Source: Saxidomus purpurata (Eukaryota; Mollusca; Bivalvia; Venerida; Veneridae). Taken from it: 64,000 nucleotides of DNA. The notes beneath the pieces were generated by a model. It did not search any database. It saw nothing but the letters and a program-made list of their open reading frames with translations, and had not been told where the DNA came from. Both the position numbers and the translations under genes were made by a program. Shown here one piece after another: positions 47,165 to 59,415 of this stretch. The stretch covers positions 17,551,063 through 17,615,062 of the forward strand of contig JAFMSR010000009.1 in the NCBI GenBank assembly GCA_022818135.1. The letters run 5' to 3'. Every line of letters starts with the position of its first letter. Within the stretch, counting starts at the first letter, position 1.

Positions 47165-47270
47165 ATATCTGTGTCTTGGTTAAGGTCACTACCAGAACGG
47201 GCAGGGATCAAACCCAAGACCCTCCGACCCTGAGGTAAATGCTCTACTATTGTGTCACTAAACATTAAGG
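47165..47270 (-). repeat. tRNA-derived SINE head
   Basis: On the minus strand: GTGACACAATAGTAGAGCAT (box A), a CCTCAGGGTCGGAGG stem-loop, and GGGTTTGATCCCTGCCC (box B). The spacing is that of a tRNA, but the acceptor arm does not pair. No gene lies next to it. Confidence 0.65.
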
Positions 47271-47719
47271 GTAACTGACACTCAAAGGCAGTAACCTAAG
47301 ACAGTTTTATTTTTGAGTTCCTTGAAAATGACCTTTAAACTTGTGACAATTGAGATATGATTTGTTCAAACATGATTCACAAAAGCTCTTTAAAACAGCA
47401 TCTTAATAAATGAACTTATTACTTGAGATGCTGCAACAGACAAAACTACTGATCCTTGAATTTGACTATGGCAAGAACTGCTACCTATACTTGCTGGCTT
47501 GATTCAGCACTAGAAACTAGGACTGTGTCGGCAGAAAGAAATTGTAAAAATTCTACTCAGAACAGAAGGAATCTGTGTTTCAGAGACAGAACATTACCGG
47601 TAAAGAGCATTTTAACACCAATTTATGCCATTAATATGTATCAAAATGCAAAACTATATGTAAATCCCTTTTGTCTCTTGACCTTATACTCGCACACTTT
47701 GTTTTATTGTTACTGTTTG

Positions 47720-47850
47720 TCAGTTTCAAACTTGGGTATACCCAGCAGGCTTTCAAGTTCAGTCAAAGTTAAGTAGCCAGTAGCCAATGCCTTGCAAGTG
47801 AGTGGTTATGGTAATAGAGGTAAGAGTGTTAGAAATTCAAGGTTTTATGA
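47720..47850. repeat. Left inverted repeat bounding the satellite unit
   Basis: 47754-47849 matches the reverse complement of 54587-54682 at about 85% by eye, for example CAAGTTCAGTCAAAGT, GCCAATGCCTTGCA, GGTAATAGAGGTAA and TCAAGGTTTTATG. Weaker matching extends outwards to about 47720. Confidence 0.8.
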
Positions 47851-47879
47851 GTATTTTTGGTTATATATTTATTAACATA

Positions 47880-50800
47880 CCAAATATATTTGACAAAATT
47901 AATGCAGAAAAACCATCCAGTGTTAAGACCTACTTACTGGCTACATTGTACAAATGAAATGCATAAAATTCTGGACTGATATTGAAGTAAATGGAACTGT
48001 TCTGAGTACACATACATAAAATCCCTACTTTTAAACATCTTTTTTAGAACAAATACTTTAATAATAAATGAAATCCTTTCTTTAACAAAACACTTTGTTC
48101 AAATGATTGCCCTAATCAGTTTTTAGGTCAGTCCTTATAATGAAACAAACTTGCAGCTTAACAGAATTTTTTGCCAAAAACGATTGGCCAAAATGGTCCT
48201 TAAAGGAAAATTATCTTAACCAGGGTTTTGTCTTGACAGAAATTTTTGTGAAAAATGATTGGCCGAAACAGTCCTCTAAATGATCCTACTGGTTAATGTG
48301 AAGCTTTTGTGAAAAATGATTTGCCTAAAATTGTCCTAACAGGAGTATTCAATGACATAAATGCTTTAGTTTCTGAAACAATTGAATTATCTTGCCATTT
48401 GACTATTATATATAATCTCAACCACTTGCTTTCTCTCTTCAAAGCTCTAAGATACTGGAAAATGACTATACTGGACAGCCTATTGGGTATTATCTCAGTT
48501 TAAAACCTGTTACCAAGATATTAAATTTGTGCCTAACCTAGGAAGCCTGCTTGGCATAGCCAACTTGGAAGACAGACTAACCATAAAGCACAATCAGATG
48601 GGAGTATTCAGGGGATGACAAAAAAAATAGCAAAAGCAAGGATCGAGATTACAGACCTACAAATATCTCTACATTTTAAAAAATATTTACAAAGATCAAA
48701 ACATTTGTACACTGACTGACCTAAAAACCATCACATTATTTTTGTGCACACAGTTTATAAGATGCTAACCACTAGCTATCTTTCTCTAAGGCACTTAACT
48801 TGTGCCTAACCCAAAAAGCTTGCTAGTTTCAGATTTTCTATCATTTGTACAAACAGGCACAAATGAAATATTAACATAATCAAATATAGTTGAAGATGAA
48901 TAATTTTCAATGAAGAGAAACCAAAGGCCAATTAAGGCTCATGTACACAAAAGTCATTACTGGTTACATAGTATATTTTTGTTGAAAATGATTGGAATAA
49001 ACTGTCCTTAAAATGAATTATATTCCTTACTGGAATGACTTGGCCTTATTATGAACTTTCTAAACTACAAGAAGTCTTTGTCATAAACAATGAGTCAGAA
49101 CAGTCCCTTAAAATGAACCTTATACCTTATGAGAAGATTTTGTCAAAAATAAGTTGCATGAAAAATCCTTACAATGAAATTAAGGGGATGTAAAAACTTT
49201 ACCTGTCAAAAATATTTAACAAACATGAAGCAGGAAACCCATTTAGTCACAAATTAGTGTTAAGACCTAGTTACTGACTACATTGTACAAAATTAATTAA
49301 ATGCATTAAATTCTGAACTGATATTGAAGTAAATGGAAGTGTTTTAAGTACACTTACATAAAATGCCTACTTTTAAACATCTTTTAAGAAGGAATAATTA
49401 CTTTCAAGCATATATTAAATCCTTTTCTATTAAAACACTTTGTTAATCAGTTTTTAGGTCAGTCCTTATAACAAAACAAACTTGCATCTTAACAGGAATT
49501 TTTGTCAAAAATAATTTGCCAAAATAGTCCCTAAAGGAAAATTATCTTAACCAGGGTTTTGTCTTGACAGAAATTTTTGTCAAAAATGATTGGCCAAAAC
49601 AGTCCTCTACATGATCCTACTTGTTAAGTGATGCTTTTGTGAAAAAAGATTTGCCTAAAATTTTCCTAACAGGAGAATTCAAATGGCATAAATGCTATAG
49701 TTTCTGAAACAATTAAATTATCTTGCCATTTGACTATTATATATAATCTCAACCACTTGCTTTCTCTCTTCAAAGCCCTAAGGTACTGGAAAATGACTAT
49801 ACAATGTACTGGACAGCCTACTGGGTATATCTCAGTTTAAAACCTGTTACCAAGATATTAAATTTGTGCCTAACCTAGGAAGCCTGCTTGGCATAGCCAA
49901 CTTGGAAGACAGACTAACCATAAAGCACAATCAGATTGAGTATTCAGGGGATGACAAAAAAATTAGCAAAAGCAAGCATCGAGATTACAAACCTACAGAT
50001 ATCTCTACATTATTAAAAATATTTACAAAGATCAAAACATTTGTACACTGACTGACCTAAAAACCATCACATTATTTTTGTGCACACAGTTTATAAGATG
50101 CTAACCACTAGCTATCTTTCTCTAAGGCACTTAACTTGTGCCTAACCCAAAAAGCTCGCTAGTTTTAGATTTTCTATCATTTGTACAAACAGGCACAAAT
50201 GAAATATTAACATATTCAAACTTTGTTGCTAATGAAAGTTGAAGATGAATAATTTTCAATGAAGAGAAACCAAAGGCCAATTAAGGCTCATGTACACAAA
50301 AGCCATTACTGGTTACATAGTATAATTTTGTTGAAAATGAAAGGAATAAACTGCCCTTAAAATGAATTATATTCCTTACTGGAATGACTTGGCCTTATTA
50401 TGAACTTTCTAAACTACAAGAAGTCTTTGTCATAAACAATGAGTCAGAACAGTCCCTTAAAATGAACCTTATACCTTATGAGAAGTTTTTGTCAAAAATA
50501 AGTTGCATGAACAATCCTTACAATGAAATTAAGGGGATGTAAAAACTTTACCTGTCAAAAACATTTAACAAACATTAAGCAGGAAACCCATTTAGTCACA
50601 AATTAGTGTTAAGACCTAGTTACTGACTACATTGTACAAAATTAATTAAATGCATTAAATTCTGAACTGATATTGAAGTAAATGGAAGTGTTTTAAGTAC
50701 ACTTACATAAAATGCCTACTTTTAAACATCTTTTAAGAAGGAATAACTACTTTCAAGCATATATTAAATCCTTTTTTATGAAAACACTTTGTTAATCAGT

Positions 50801-53800
50801 TTTTAGGTCAGTCCTTATAACGAAACAAACTTGCATCTTAACAGAAATTTTTGTCAAAAATGATTTGCCAAAATAGTCCCTAAAGGAAAGTTATCTTAAC
50901 CAGGGTTTTGTCTTGACAGAAATTTTTGTCAAAAATGATTGGCCGAAACAGTCCTCTAAATGATCCTACTGGTTAATGTGAAGCTTTTGTGAAAAATGAT
51001 TTGCCTAAAATTGTCCTAACAGGAGTATTCAAATGGCATAAATGCTTTAGTTTCTGAAACAATTAAATTATCTTGCCATTTGACTATTATATATAATCTC
51101 AACCACTTGCTTTCTCTCTTCAAAGCTCTAAGATACTGGAAAATGACTATACTGGACAGCCTACTGGGTATTATCTCAGTTTAAAACCTGTTACTAAGAT
51201 ATTAAATTTGTGCCTAACCTAGGAAGCCTGCTTGGCATAGCCAACTTGGAAGACAGACTAACCATAAAGCACAATCAGATGGAGTATTCAGGGGATGACA
51301 AAAAAATTAGCAAAAGCAAGCATCGAGATTACAGACCTATAAATATCTCTACATTTTTTAAAATATTTACAAAGATCAAAACATTTGTACACTGACTGAC
51401 CTAAAAACCATCACATTATTTTTGTGCACACAGTTTATAAGATGCTAACCACTAGCTATCTTTCTCTAAGGCACTTAACTTGTGCCTAACCCAAAAAGCT
51501 TGCTAGTTTTAGATTTTCTATCATTTGTACAAAAAGGCACAAATGAAATATTAACATATTCAAATTTTGTTGCCAATGAAAGTTGAAGATGAATAATTTT
51601 CAATGAAGAGAAACCAAAGGCCAATTAAGGCTCATGTACACAAAAGCCATTACTGGTTACATAGTATAATTTTGTTGAAAATGAGAGGAATAAACTGCTC
51701 TTAAAATGAATAATATTCCTTACTGGAATGTTTTGGCCTTATTATGAACTTTCTCAACTACAAGAAGTCTTTGTCATAAACAATGAGTCAGAACAGTCCC
51801 TTAAAATGAACCTTATACCTTACAAGAAGTTTTTATCAAAAATAAGTTGCATGAACAATCCTTACAATGAAATTAAGTACTTTCAAGCATATATTAAATC
51901 CTTTTTCATGAAAACACTTTGTTAATCAGTTTTTAGGTCAGTCCTTATAATGAAACAAACTTGCATCTTAACAGAAATGTTTGTCAAAAATGATTGGCCA
52001 AAATAGTCCCTAAAGGAAAATTATCTTAACCAGAGTTTTGTCTTGACAGAAATTTTTGTGAAAAATGATTGGCCGAAACAGTCCTCTAAATGATCATACT
52101 GGTTAATGTGAAGCTTTTGTGAAAAATTATTTGCCTTAAATTGTCCTAACAAGTGTATTCAAATGGCATAAATGCTTTAGTTTCTGAAACAATTAAATTA
52201 TCTTGCCATTTGACTATTATATATAATCTCAACCACTTGCTTTCTCTCTTCAAAGCTCTAAGATACTGGAAAATGACTATACTGGACAGCCTACTGGGTA
52301 TATCTCAGTTTAAAACCTGTTACCAAGATATTAAATTTGTGCCTAACCTAGGAAGCCTGCTTGGCATAGCCAACTTGGAAGACAGACTAACCATAAAGCA
52401 CAATCAGATGGAGTATTCAGGGGATGACAAAAAAATTAGCAAAAGCAAGGATCGAGATTACAGACCTACAAATATCTCTACTTTTTAAAAAATATTTACA
52501 AAGATCAAAACATTTGTTCACTGACTGACCTAAAAACCATCACATTATTTTTGTGCACACAGTTTATAAGATGCTGACCACTAGCTATCTTTCTCTAAGG
52601 CACTTAACTTGTGTCTAACCCAAAAAGCTTGCTAGTTTTAGATTTTCTATCATTTGTATAAAAAGGCACAAATGAAATATTTACATATTCAAATTTTGTT
52701 GCTAATGAAAGTTGAAGATGAATAATCTTCAATGAAGAGAAACCAAAGGCCAATTAAGGCTCATGTACACAAAAGCCATTACTGGTTACATAGTATAATT
52801 TTGTTGAAAATGATTGGAATAAACTGTCCTTAAAATGAATTATATTCCTTACTGGAATGACTTGGCCTTATTATGAACTTTCTAAACTACAAGAAGTCTT
52901 TGTCATAAACAATGAGTCAGAACAGTCCCTTAAAATGAACCTTATACCTTACAAGAAGATTTTGTCAAAAATAAGTTGCATGAACAATCCTTACAATGAA
53001 ATTAACTACTTTCAAGCATATATTAAATCCTTTTTCATGAAAACACTTTGTTAATCAGTTTTTAGATCAGTCCTTTTAATGAAACAAACTTGCAGCTTAA
53101 CAGAATTTTTTGTTAAAAATGATTGGCCAAAATAGTCCTTACAGGAAAGTTATCTTAACCAAGGTTTTGTCTTGACAGAAATATTTGTCAAAAATGATTG
53201 GCCGAAACAGTCCTCTAAATGATCCTACTGCTTGATGTGAAGCTTTTGTGAAAAATTATTTGCCTAAAATTGTCCTAACAAGTGTATTCAAATGGCATAA
53301 ATGCTTTAGTTTCTGAAACAATTAAATTATCTTGCCATTTGACTATTATATATAATCTCAACCACTTGCTTTCTCTCTTCAAAGCTCTAAGATACTGGAA
53401 AATGACTATACTGGACAGCCTACTGGGTATTGTCTCAGTTTAAAACCTGTTACTAAGATATTAAATTTGTGCCTAACCTAGGAAGCCTGCTTGGCATAGC
53501 CAACTTGGAAGACAGACTAACCATAAAGCACAATCAGATGGAGTATTCAGGAGATGACAAAAAAATTTAGCAAAAGCAAGCATCGAGATTACAGACCTAC
53601 AAATATCTCTACATTATTAAAAATATTTACAAAATATCAAAACATTTGTACACTGACTGACCTAAAAACCATCACATTATTTTTGTGCACACAGTTTATA
53701 AGATGCTAACCACTAGCTATCTTTCTCTAAGGCACTTAACTTGTGCCTAACCCAAAAAGCTTGCTAGTTTTAGATTTTCTATCATTAAGGCACAAATGAA

Positions 53801-54260
53801 ATATTAACATATTCAAATTTTGTTGCTAATGGAAGTTGAAGATGAATAATTTTCAATGAAGAGAAACCAAAGGCCAATTAAGGCTCATGTACACAAAAGC
53901 CATTACTGGTTAGAAAGTATAATTTTGTTGAAAATAAGAGGAATAAACTGTCCTTAAAATGAATTATATTCCTTACTGGAATGACTTGGCCTTATTATGA
54001 ACTTTCTAAACTACAAGAAGTCTTTGTCATAAACAATGAGTCAGAACAGTCCCTTAAAATGAACCTTATACCTTATGAGAAGTTTTTATCAAAAATAAGT
54101 TGCATGAACAATCCTTACATTGAAATTAAGGGGATGTAAAAACTTTACCTGTCAAAAATATTTAACAAACATTAAGCAGGAAACCCATTTAGTCACAAAT
54201 TAGTGTTAAGACCTAGTTACTGCCTACATTGTACAAAATTGATTAAATGCATTAAATTAT
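47880..54260. repeat. Five-copy tandem satellite, 1.34-kb and 1.13-kb units
   Basis: GGAAGCCTGCTTGGCATAGC occurs at about 48541, 49877, 51221, 52351 and 53483, spacings 1336, 1344, 1130 and 1132. The two shorter units lack the same block of about 205 bp (the part holding GGGGATGTAAAAACTTTACC and GTGTTAAGACCTAGTTACTG). Within each unit a motif of about 60 bp recurs (TTTTGTCAAAAATGATTGGC, then AGTCCCTTAAAATGAACCTT), so the array has a higher-order structure. Units differ by only a few percent. Open frames of 61-111 codons in the units are not conserved in length between copies and show no known domain. Confidence 0.88.
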
Positions 54261-54585
54261 TTGTTGAAAATAATGGACATAAACCTGTACTTGAAATGAA
54301 CTTTCTTCCATACAGGATCTTTTGTAAAAAATGACTTGCACTTAATATGAATCTTATACAACAAGAAGTTTTTATAATAAAAAAGGTCAGAACAGTCCCT
54401 AAAATGAACCTTATAAAAATTATCAAAATGAGTTGCCTAAACAATCCTTAAATTACCCTACTACACTATGAGAAATGAGAGGTTTAATTAATCAGTTCTT
54501 GAATTAACCTACAGTCTTATGGTCAAAAATGATAAGTCTTGACAGCAATTCTAAGAAACTCAATAATATAAAGACTGCTATGGCA

Positions 54586-54710
54586 CCATAAAACCTTGAG
54601 TTTATAACACTTTACCTCTATTACCTCAACCACTTCCCTGCAAGGCATTGGCCACTAACTACTTGACTTTGACTGAACTTGTAAGTCTCCATGGTATATC
54701 TTGAAAAGAC
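54586..54710. repeat. Right inverted repeat bounding the satellite unit
   Basis: Inverted partner of 47720-47850. It includes CATAAAACCTTGAG, TTACCTCTATTACC, TGCAAGGCATTGGC and ACTTTGACTGAACTTG. Together the pair encloses about 6.9 kb. Confidence 0.8.
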
Positions 54711-55547
54711 TTAAATGTGTAGTTGAAGTTTTTTCAACAAAAATAAAAACAAGTGGACAGAGTAATGCATGAAATACCAGTATATAACCCTTTATCACAT
54801 TTTGAGCCCTTGGTATAACCTTTACCATCAAAGTGATCTTTAACACAACTTGATCTACTGATTAAACTGTTTCAGGTGTGCATTTTCTAAGTGAATATTG
54901 TGAATATTGTGCTTTTTTCGGTAACATTACAATTTAGTTTCTATTTATTGCTAATATCTTAAAACATTAATTTAAATCTAATCATGAAGTTAACTTTCTT
55001 ATTCGTTTGCTTTATGATACATATTAATGTACACAGAGGCCATACATCTCAGAAGCATGGCTTTGTTCTCTTCTGATGAAAGTTTTATTGAAAAAATCAC
55101 CACAACAGTCCTAGATTTACTAAAATGTGTAGCTGTAGTTTTTTCAACACAAAATGAGAAAAAAGAAGTGGATGGAGTTCTGCCATGCTCTTGATTACAA
55201 CTTTGAGCTCTAAGTGTTACCTAAACCTTCAAGGTAGCTGTCTGGATGTTACACATGACACATCTTTGGACAACTGTGTTGAGTTATTTCAAATTCAGTC
55301 AATATAAGTGTGACCTTGACCTTCAATGTGATCTTTACACAACTAAGACTGAATTTACATTCCAAACTGTTTAAGATGTGCATTTCCTATGTGACAATTG
55401 TAGTGCTCGTAAGCAAATTATATACTGCATTTATAATCAGTAATGGTGTCAATTTAGGAAGGACAGTAATGGTGTCATGACTGCTCCTCCTCATATGAAA
55501 TGCATACAAGTATTTACATCTTTTGAGTTAAGTAAAGTGAAGACATA
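54711..55547. repeat. Two diverged copies of an unnamed repeat
   Basis: 54711-54890 and 55125-55400 share AATGTGTAGTTGAAGTTTTT, AAGTGGACAGAGT, AAGTGATCTTTAACACAACT and AAACTGTTTCAGGTGTGCAT in the same order, at low identity. No gene was recognised. Confidence 0.5.
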
Positions 55548-56345
55548 TGTGAGGTGAGTGAGGCAAGGCGAGACAAGGCAAGGCTTGGTTGTGGCTGGAC
55601 TGGGTTGGGCTAGGCAAGGCTAGGTAAGTTAGGCAAGGCGAGACAAGGCAAGGCTTAGGTGAGGCTAGGCTAGGCGAGTGAGGCAAGGCAAGACAAGGCA
55701 AGGCTTGGGTGAGGCTGGGCTAGGCTAGGCTAGGTGAGGTGAGTGAGGCAAGGCATGACAAGGCAAAGCTTGGGTAAGGCTGGGCTAGGCAAGGCGAGTG
55801 AGGCAAGGCAAGGCTTAGGTGTGGGCTGGGCTTGGCTGGGCTGGGCTGGGCTGGGCTGGGCTGGGGCTGGGCTGGGCTGGGCTGGGCTGGGCTATCCTAG
55901 GCTAAGTGAGTGAGGCAAGGCGAGACAAGGCAAGGCTTGGGCTTGGGCTGGACTGGCTAGGGTGAGTGAGTTAGCTGGGCTGGGTGAGTGAGCTGGGCTG
56001 GGCTGGGCAAGTGAGCTGGGCTAGGCTAGGAGAGATGAGGCAAAGGCAAGGCTGGGCTGGGCTGGGCTGGGCTGGGCTGGGCTGGGCTGGGCTGGGCTGG
56101 GCTGGGCTGGGCTGGGCTGGGCTGGGCTGGGCTGGGCTGGGCTGGGCTGGGCTGGGCTGGGCTAGGCGTGCAGGTAGGGACAAGGTTTTGCTAGGCTGGG
56201 CTTGGCTTGGCTGGGCTGGGCTGGGCGCAGCTGGGCGAGTGAGCTGGGCTGGATAGGCTAGGCTGGGCTGGGCTTGGCTGGGTGAGTGAGCTGGGCTGGG
56301 CGAGTGAGCTGGGCTGGATAGCCTAGGCTAGGCTGGCTAGGCTTA
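55548..56345 (+). repeat. G-rich satellite: AGGCAAGGC, GGGCT and GAGCT units
   Basis: The first part repeats GAGTGAGGCAAGGCGAGACA and GGCTAGGCTAGG blocks; 55826-55895 and 56051-56164 are near-pure (GGGCT)n, the latter about 22 units; the end repeats GAGTGAGCTGGGCTGG. All G runs are on the + strand for 800 bp. GGG separated by two bases meets the G-quadruplex pattern. Open frames across it (Gly-Leu-Gly-Trp-Ala; Pro-Ala-Gln-Pro-Ser on the other strand) are repeat artefacts. Confidence 0.92.
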
Positions 56346-56707
56346 ATTAGAAGACTTATTATTTTTTAATTAATTAATCAAACTTTTTATTTAATGAATA
56401 GAACCCTGCAGTACTACAACTGTCACATAAAAGATACATAACTACGAACAGTTAGTACAATATATATGCAAACTAAAATACAGCCATAAATTGTTTTACG
56501 ACAACCTCTACAGACCAAGAAAAATGTACATGTAAGTAAAAGCACATGTGACCACCTCTAAACTAAGAACAGTTTTTAGGTCATTTGAATTATTTTTATC
56601 CCCGGTTTGACAGCACACAGAGTACACCATTATATGGTTACACAAATGACCTTGTTACTTATTCTGTTTATGTTTTCATTGTCTAATTAACTACAACTAC
56701 ACATTAC

Positions 56708-56741
56708 CTGCAACATTCTGCGGCGTGCATGTCTCCTGTGA
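56708..56741 (-). CDS. Candidate 34-nt micro-exon
   Basis: On the minus strand a good acceptor (ATCATTGCAG) and a good donor (GCAG|GTAATG) enclose 34 nt that can read SQETCTPQNVA. It is GC-richer than its surroundings. No other exon with a known domain supports it, so this is only a candidate. Confidence 0.2.
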
Positions 56742-57036
56742 CTGCAATGATGTCAAGTCGATCGATGGAAAGAAAACAATTAACTGAAGACCACTATGTA
56801 CACTAGTAAGTATTTACCCCTGTTTCATTTCTCCTGAAAATAGAAATAAAAGAAACATAATTTAAGAGAATATGATGTGAAACCGGGTGAGTGTTCAAAT
56901 GATGTAAATAAAAGTTGCCAAAATCTGCAAATGCCTGTAAAAATGTTTGCTATAGTAGAGCTGTAGAAGATTTTACGCATTTGGTTTTATTAATTATGTA
57001 CAAAAATATATCAATGTAAGCTTCAGAAAACAATTT

Positions 57037-57840
57037 AAACAAGAGCTGTCAGTAGGACAGCGCGCTTGAATTTTTTCAGTGCTTGCCAATAAAACAAGTT
57101 TGTTAGTATTAGGCAAAACAAGGATCTGAATAAGCAAGGGCCACAAGTAGCAAGATATTATGTAAAGAATTATCAAACTTAATTGTTTGATATTCTTTAA
57201 TACTGTAACAGCAAAGTTCTAAATTAATACTTAAAGTGGTTAATGATATATGTGCATGACTGTGCTAGTTGTTCACATGAGTTATGTGTCATGATGGTAC
57301 GTACGTATTCCAACTTTCAAAGTAATATCTCCAATGGTTAACTGGTTAAGTCAACAAGTGGACAAGAATGAAAGAAAAATTTTACAGAGTTTCTGTATCT
57401 GTATCTGTATCTGTATTATCGAGGATAGGTGGGCGCTTGATGTTAGATGTTATTTGCGCGAAGAGCACTTTTGAATTTGTCGTTTTTTGAACAAGTTACA
57501 ACTGAGTCTGGTAATATGTTCCAATCGCGGATTGTTTGAGGTACAAAAGAGTTTTTGTAAATGTCCGTGTTACTTGTTTAATTGATTTTGAGTTGGATCT
57601 TTGTTGTTGCCACAGGTTAAATTCTAGGAGGTCATTATAGCGGAAACTGCTACCAGGTCCAAGTCAAAAATGGCTGTTATTCAAATGAAATGCTTGACAG
57701 AGTTGCCTTCTCCTGCCTACATTTGGGTATCATGATGGTAAACAAGTATTCCAACTTTCAAAGTAATATCTCAAACAGTTCAGTCAAAAAGTGGACTAGT
57801 ACAAAAACTTAACTGAGATTCTAAATCGATGAAGGGCAGT
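57037..57840 (+). mobile_element. Family-B left end and body, interrupted by a retrotransposon tail
   Basis: The head AACAAGAGCTGTCAGTAGGA, CAGCGCGCTTGAA is family B. Body units with TATTCCAACTTTCAAAGTAA occur at about 57307 and 57741, on either side of a minus-strand non-LTR tail at 57391-57655. No right end was recognised. Confidence 0.55.
57391..57655 (-). pseudogene. 3' end of a non-LTR retrotransposon with ATACAG tail
   Basis: On the minus strand the translation gives LLEFNLWQQQRSNSKSI, then IYKNSFVPQTIRDWNILPDS and FKSALRANN, the closing W-N-x-L-P block of CR1/L2/jockey-like ORF2 proteins. It ends in (GATACA)n at 57391-57418, the microsatellite-like 3' tail usual for such elements. Only about 80 codons remain. 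Confidence 0.65.
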
Positions 57841-57967
57841 CCTTTGATATCCCTTAAGACTTTATTGAAGTTTTAAAATAAATCCCATAACCCTTTACAG
57901 AGTTACTGATGTCTGATTGTGTGACATTAAGTTTCCTAAAACATTTATAAATAAAGTGCATATTAAC

Positions 57968-58046
57968 CTTGGTCCTTTGGGTCCACATTTGGTGTTCAGC
58001 TCCAACAGGTAAATCAAGTCTTCTGACATCTTCTCTCACTCTTTGT
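57968..58046 (-). CDS. Candidate 79-nt exon
   Basis: On the minus strand the acceptor TTCTTTATGCAG and donor CAAG|GTTAAT enclose 79 nt reading QRVREDVRRLDLPVGAEHQM and WTQRTK. Base composition is more balanced than its neighbours, suggesting coding sequence. The product is unknown. It might belong to the same minus-strand gene as 56708-56741, or be a transposon fragment. Confidence 0.25.
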
Positions 58047-58929
58047 CTGCATAAAGAATTTAGATTTGTAAAATTCAGTGTTCACCTCTTGACTCTGTTA
58101 GAAACTTTGAAGATTACTTTAAGCAGTCAACAGTTGCAACAATTACTTGAAAATACATCTCACTCGTCCTCTTAATCTTCTTATATCAAGAATAAACTGA
58201 TCAACTATTATATACAGTAAACATTATAACTTTACCTCCAGGCCATCATACACTTCAAGTTGTAACACAATGTATTTTGTTGTCTGAAATCTGTACAATG
58301 GGATTTCACACATTGTTGGAAAGATCAACTGTACATAATACATGCACACATTGTGAACAACAAATTAAACCATATAATCTGAATATGACACTTAAGCTAT
58401 GATCTTATTTTTTCCTTCAGTTTTTACCATTGTTTTACATTATGCTAATTGTATGTACACGTCACAGTGCTAAAAAATAAGACTACCAGTATACCCTACT
58501 GACTGCAAGTCAGTCTGCCATTGCAATCAGTGCAGATCATGATCACTCTGCACACCAATGGCCTGTATGCTGTTATATTCTTGTGTACTGACTTAGCACT
58601 GTCAGTACAGTATAGAACTACCATAGATGATTGTTTTTTTATATAAAAACGTATGTCTTCCCCAACATGTGACCAATAATTACCCTTGCCTAAAAGAAAT
58701 GGTCTTTTTCCACTGAAAAGCCATTAAAAAGCCAATTATTTCCCATTTATTTGCAAAGCCATTGAAAAACCATTTTAAAAATATGTTTTTTTTTTATAAA
58801 ACCATTGATTTCATATCATATTTTACCATTTGTTTTAAAAACTGGTTATTAAAGGTCCTATTTTACCATTTATTTGAAAAGACGATTTTTAAATTGTCTT
58901 CTCTGTACATGATCAATTGATGTACAGAG
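58047..58929. other. Unassigned stretch
   Basis: No exon or named repeat was recognised. Near 58690-58890 the words CCATTTATTTG and AAAACCATT recur and look like decayed short tandem sequence. Confidence 0.35.
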
Positions 58930-59410
58930 AGGCCAAGATGATGTTGCCATCATGGATTTTAGTACAGATTTTGATGTAGTTTCTACTAAAATTAGCCTAT
59001 TACGGCATCTGAGGCACTCTGCACATTTGTGGTTCAAAGCTTATTACAGTATATAGGTCACAGAACTCAAAGAGTCAGTATACAGTGGTAGACTGGGCAA
59101 CATCCATCTAGGCTTGATCCTGTTATATCAGGCGTCTCTCAGGGGTCCATCTTGGGACCTCTTCTATTCCTGCTCTACATAAAGGACCTACCTGCGTTTG
59201 TTTTTTCCAGCATTCGTCTGAGACTCTTTGCAGATGACTGTGTTATTTACAAAACTATAAATTCACAGGCAGATTCATTTCGTCTGCAAGAGGGTCTTGA
59301 CATTTATCTTTATGGGAGCAGAAATGGAGGATATGTCTGTTAATGTGAGCAAACTATGTCATGTTGTGATTATTCTTAGGCCTAAAAAGCCTGTAAATAA
59401 AGTTTATAAA
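58930..59410 (+). pseudogene. Jockey/CR1-type reverse transcriptase fragment
   Basis: In order: DDVAIMDFSTDFDVVS (first catalytic Asp block), WFKAYY, a SGVSQGSILGPLLFLLYIKD block, RLRLFADDCVIYKTI with the FADD catalytic pair, and, in a shifted frame, MSVNVSKLCHVVI and RPKKPVN. An in-frame stop near 59056 and a frameshift near 59310 inactivate it. The fragment ends where a MITE has been inserted, at 59416. Confidence 0.8.
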
Positions 59411-59415
59411 CTTTA

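Noticed and set aside
52153..52488. 111-codon open frame in the satellite
   Set aside because: Sister units carry the same DNA with the frame broken or shorter, so the frame is not maintained.
47880..54260. CRISPR-like array
   Set aside because: Units exceed 1 kb, there are no short spacers, and the genome is animal.
55971..56256. Gly-Trp-Ala and Pro-Ala-Gln repeat proteins
   Set aside because: Both are read-throughs of the GGGCT satellite, with no start context or splice support.
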